Of a DNA stretch of 64,000 bases, positions 63,315 to 64,000 are shown one piece after another (positions within the stretch are counted from its first letter, which is position 1; each line of letters starts with the position of its first letter). The position numbers were made by a program, and so were the translations under genes. The stretch comes from Streptomyces tanashiensis (lineage in GTDB: Bacteria; Actinomycetota; Actinomycetes; Streptomycetales; Streptomycetaceae), in the NCBI RefSeq assembly GCF_014648895.1, contig NZ_BMRZ01000001.1, positions 124,001 through 188,000 of the forward strand. Direction: 5' to 3'. The notes beneath the pieces were generated by a model. It had not been told where the DNA came from, ran no database searches, and was given only the letters and a program-made list of their open reading frames with translations.

Positions 63315-63377
63315 TTTTGAGCGAGTGCTCAAAACTGCCTCGGGAGGGAAGGTAGCCGATTTTGAGCAGTCGCTCAA
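63315..63377. promoter_or_regulatory. Twin TetR-type operators of the SRPBCC-DUF4166-TetR operon
   Basis: TTTTGAGC-GAGT-GCTCAAAA (63315-63334) is a perfect inverted repeat with 8-bp arms. A second copy, TTTTGAGC-AGTC-GCTCAA, lies at 63360-63377, 45 bp away. They sit 25-90 bp upstream of the first gene and fit the usual form of TetR-family operators. The TetR gene closing this operon is the obvious ligand. Confidence 0.8.
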
Positions 63378-63390
63378 CCGGTGGACACGA

Positions 63391-63428
63391 AGAAGCCCCC
63401 GGTCCTGGGTCCAGGACCGGGGGCTTCT
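63391..63428. terminator. Hairpin terminator near the thiamine-binding protein gene
   Basis: A perfect 18-bp stem (63391-63408 with 63411-63428; AGAAGCCCCCGGTCCTGG on the left) with a GT centre begins 18 bp after the minus-strand stop at 63447. It ends the transcript from the right edge of the window. Confidence 0.8.
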
Positions 63429-63446
63429 CGCGTACGGGCGGGGGCG

Positions 63447-63740
63447 TCAGGCCCCGAGGTGGCGCTCCACCGTCTCGACCTTCGAGGTCAGACCGTCCGT
63501 GACGCCGGGCCGGATGTCGGCCTTGAGGACCACGGAGACGCGCGGCGCGCGGGCCTCGACGGCGGCGACGGCGCGCTTCACGACGTCCATCACCTCGTCC
63601 CACTCGCCCTCGATCGAGGTGAACATCGCGTCGGTGCGGTTCGGCAGGCCGGACTCCCGGACGACCCGGACGGCGTCGGCGACGTACTCGCCGACCTCCT
63701 CCCCCACCCCGAGGGGGGTCACCGAGAACGCGACGATCAC
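63447..63740 (-). CDS. MTH1187-family thiamine-binding protein
   Basis: This 97-residue protein has the MTH1187/YkoF ferredoxin-like fold pattern: [53 protein letters not shown] and [11 protein letters not shown] in order. Members bind thiamine or its precursors and may aid its transport or salvage. The start is GTG at 63740, which overlaps the stop of the upstream DUF3817 gene (GTGA). The two are therefore coupled. Confidence 0.9.
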   Translation of the reverse strand: MIVAFSVTPLGVGEEVGEYVADAVRVVRESGLPNRTDAMFTSIEGEWDEVMDVVKRAVAAVEARAPRVSVVLKADIRPGVTDGLTSKVETVERHLGA

Positions 63741-64000
63741 GCCTTCACCGCGCTCTCCGCGCGGGCGCGGGAGGCGATGACCGCGTCCTCGGCCTCACGC
63801 TTCAGCTTCCGCTCGGCGTAGAAGCCGCCCAGGGGCAGGACCGAGAGGACGAAGTAGAGGGCGGCGGTCCCGAAGCTCCACTTGGTGCGGTTCCAGGCGT
63901 CCAGCCAGAAGAGGACGTACAGGATGAACAGCACGCCGTGGATCGCGCCCATCACCGGCACCGCGTTGAAGTCCGTCGTCCGCTTGAGCACCGAGCAGAC
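63737..64000 (-). CDS. DUF3817-type membrane protein (5' end cut by the window edge)
   Basis: The last 87 residues of a second DUF3817 protein are visible. The frame stays open to the window edge ([18 protein letters not shown]), so the true start and the first helix lie outside. The remaining helices are [18 protein letters not shown] and [24 protein letters not shown], the same HGxLFxxY and FYxERK pattern as the gene at 57907-58239. It is translationally coupled to the thiamine-binding protein gene. Confidence 0.88.
   Translation of the reverse strand, partial: VCSVLKRTTDFNAVPVMGAIHGVLFILYVLFWLDAWNRTKWSFGTAALYFVLSVLPLGGFYAERKLKREAEDAVIASRARAESAVKA

Overview
The window is high-GC actinobacterial chromosome, almost certainly Streptomyces. 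Short overlapping operons, many GTG starts, leaderless-looking promoters and hairpin terminators without long T tracts all point that way. So does gene order. The blocks pyk-ackA-pta-pfkA, glgB-mak-treS-glgE-glgP and icmA-DUF3817-MarR match, from memory, the Streptomyces coelicolor region around SCO5411 to SCO5447, read in the opposite direction. No rRNA, tRNA, CRISPR array, insertion sequence or prophage was seen.

Left part (1 to 17 kb). A four-gene minus-strand operon encodes a drug-type ABC exporter with its own two-component system. It diverges from a heterodimeric ABC exporter pair whose two ATP sites are asymmetric. Next come a DHA2 drug exporter controlled by a divergent GntR-TetR chimeric regulator, a secreted thermolysin-type metalloprotease with a P-domain, a NarL-type two-component pair whose kinase carries an extra C-terminal membrane anchor and tail, and alpha-glucan phosphorylase.

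Accessory island (17.1 to 24.8 kb). Between glgP and glgE, which I recall as adjacent in S. coelicolor, sits a compact putative specialised-metabolism cluster. It holds an AraC regulator, an HpaB-like flavin hydroxylase, an MFS exporter, a PrnB-like heme enzyme of the IDO/TDO superfamily and a PhzS-like FAD monooxygenase, with a divergent NmrA-like reductase beside it. Two 11-bp direct repeats 21 bp apart upstream of the hydroxylase look like AraC-family half-sites. This is the best candidate for an undescribed system here.

Central part (25 to 50.8 kb). The GlgE alpha-glucan pathway (glgE, treS, mak, glgB) is followed by a HelD-like RNA polymerase ATPase, an Lrp regulator with two oxidoreductases, a C4-dicarboxylate transporter with a CitA/CitB-type two-component system, a tandem-HTH regulator, a tyrosine phosphatase, a membrane-anchored HTH protein, and central carbon genes pfkA, pta-ackA and pyk.

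Right part (50.8 to 64 kb). There is an envelope operon of unknown function (DUF6230, DUF6114 and a Pro/Thr-rich protein), a YbbN-like thioredoxin-TPR protein, a TetR regulator, isobutyryl-CoA mutase large subunit with a perfect 22-bp upstream palindrome, two DUF3817 membrane proteins, MarR and ArsR regulators, an MFS exporter, a coupled SRPBCC-DUF4166-TetR operon behind twin operators, and an MTH1187-type thiamine-binding protein. The first and last genes run off the window edges.
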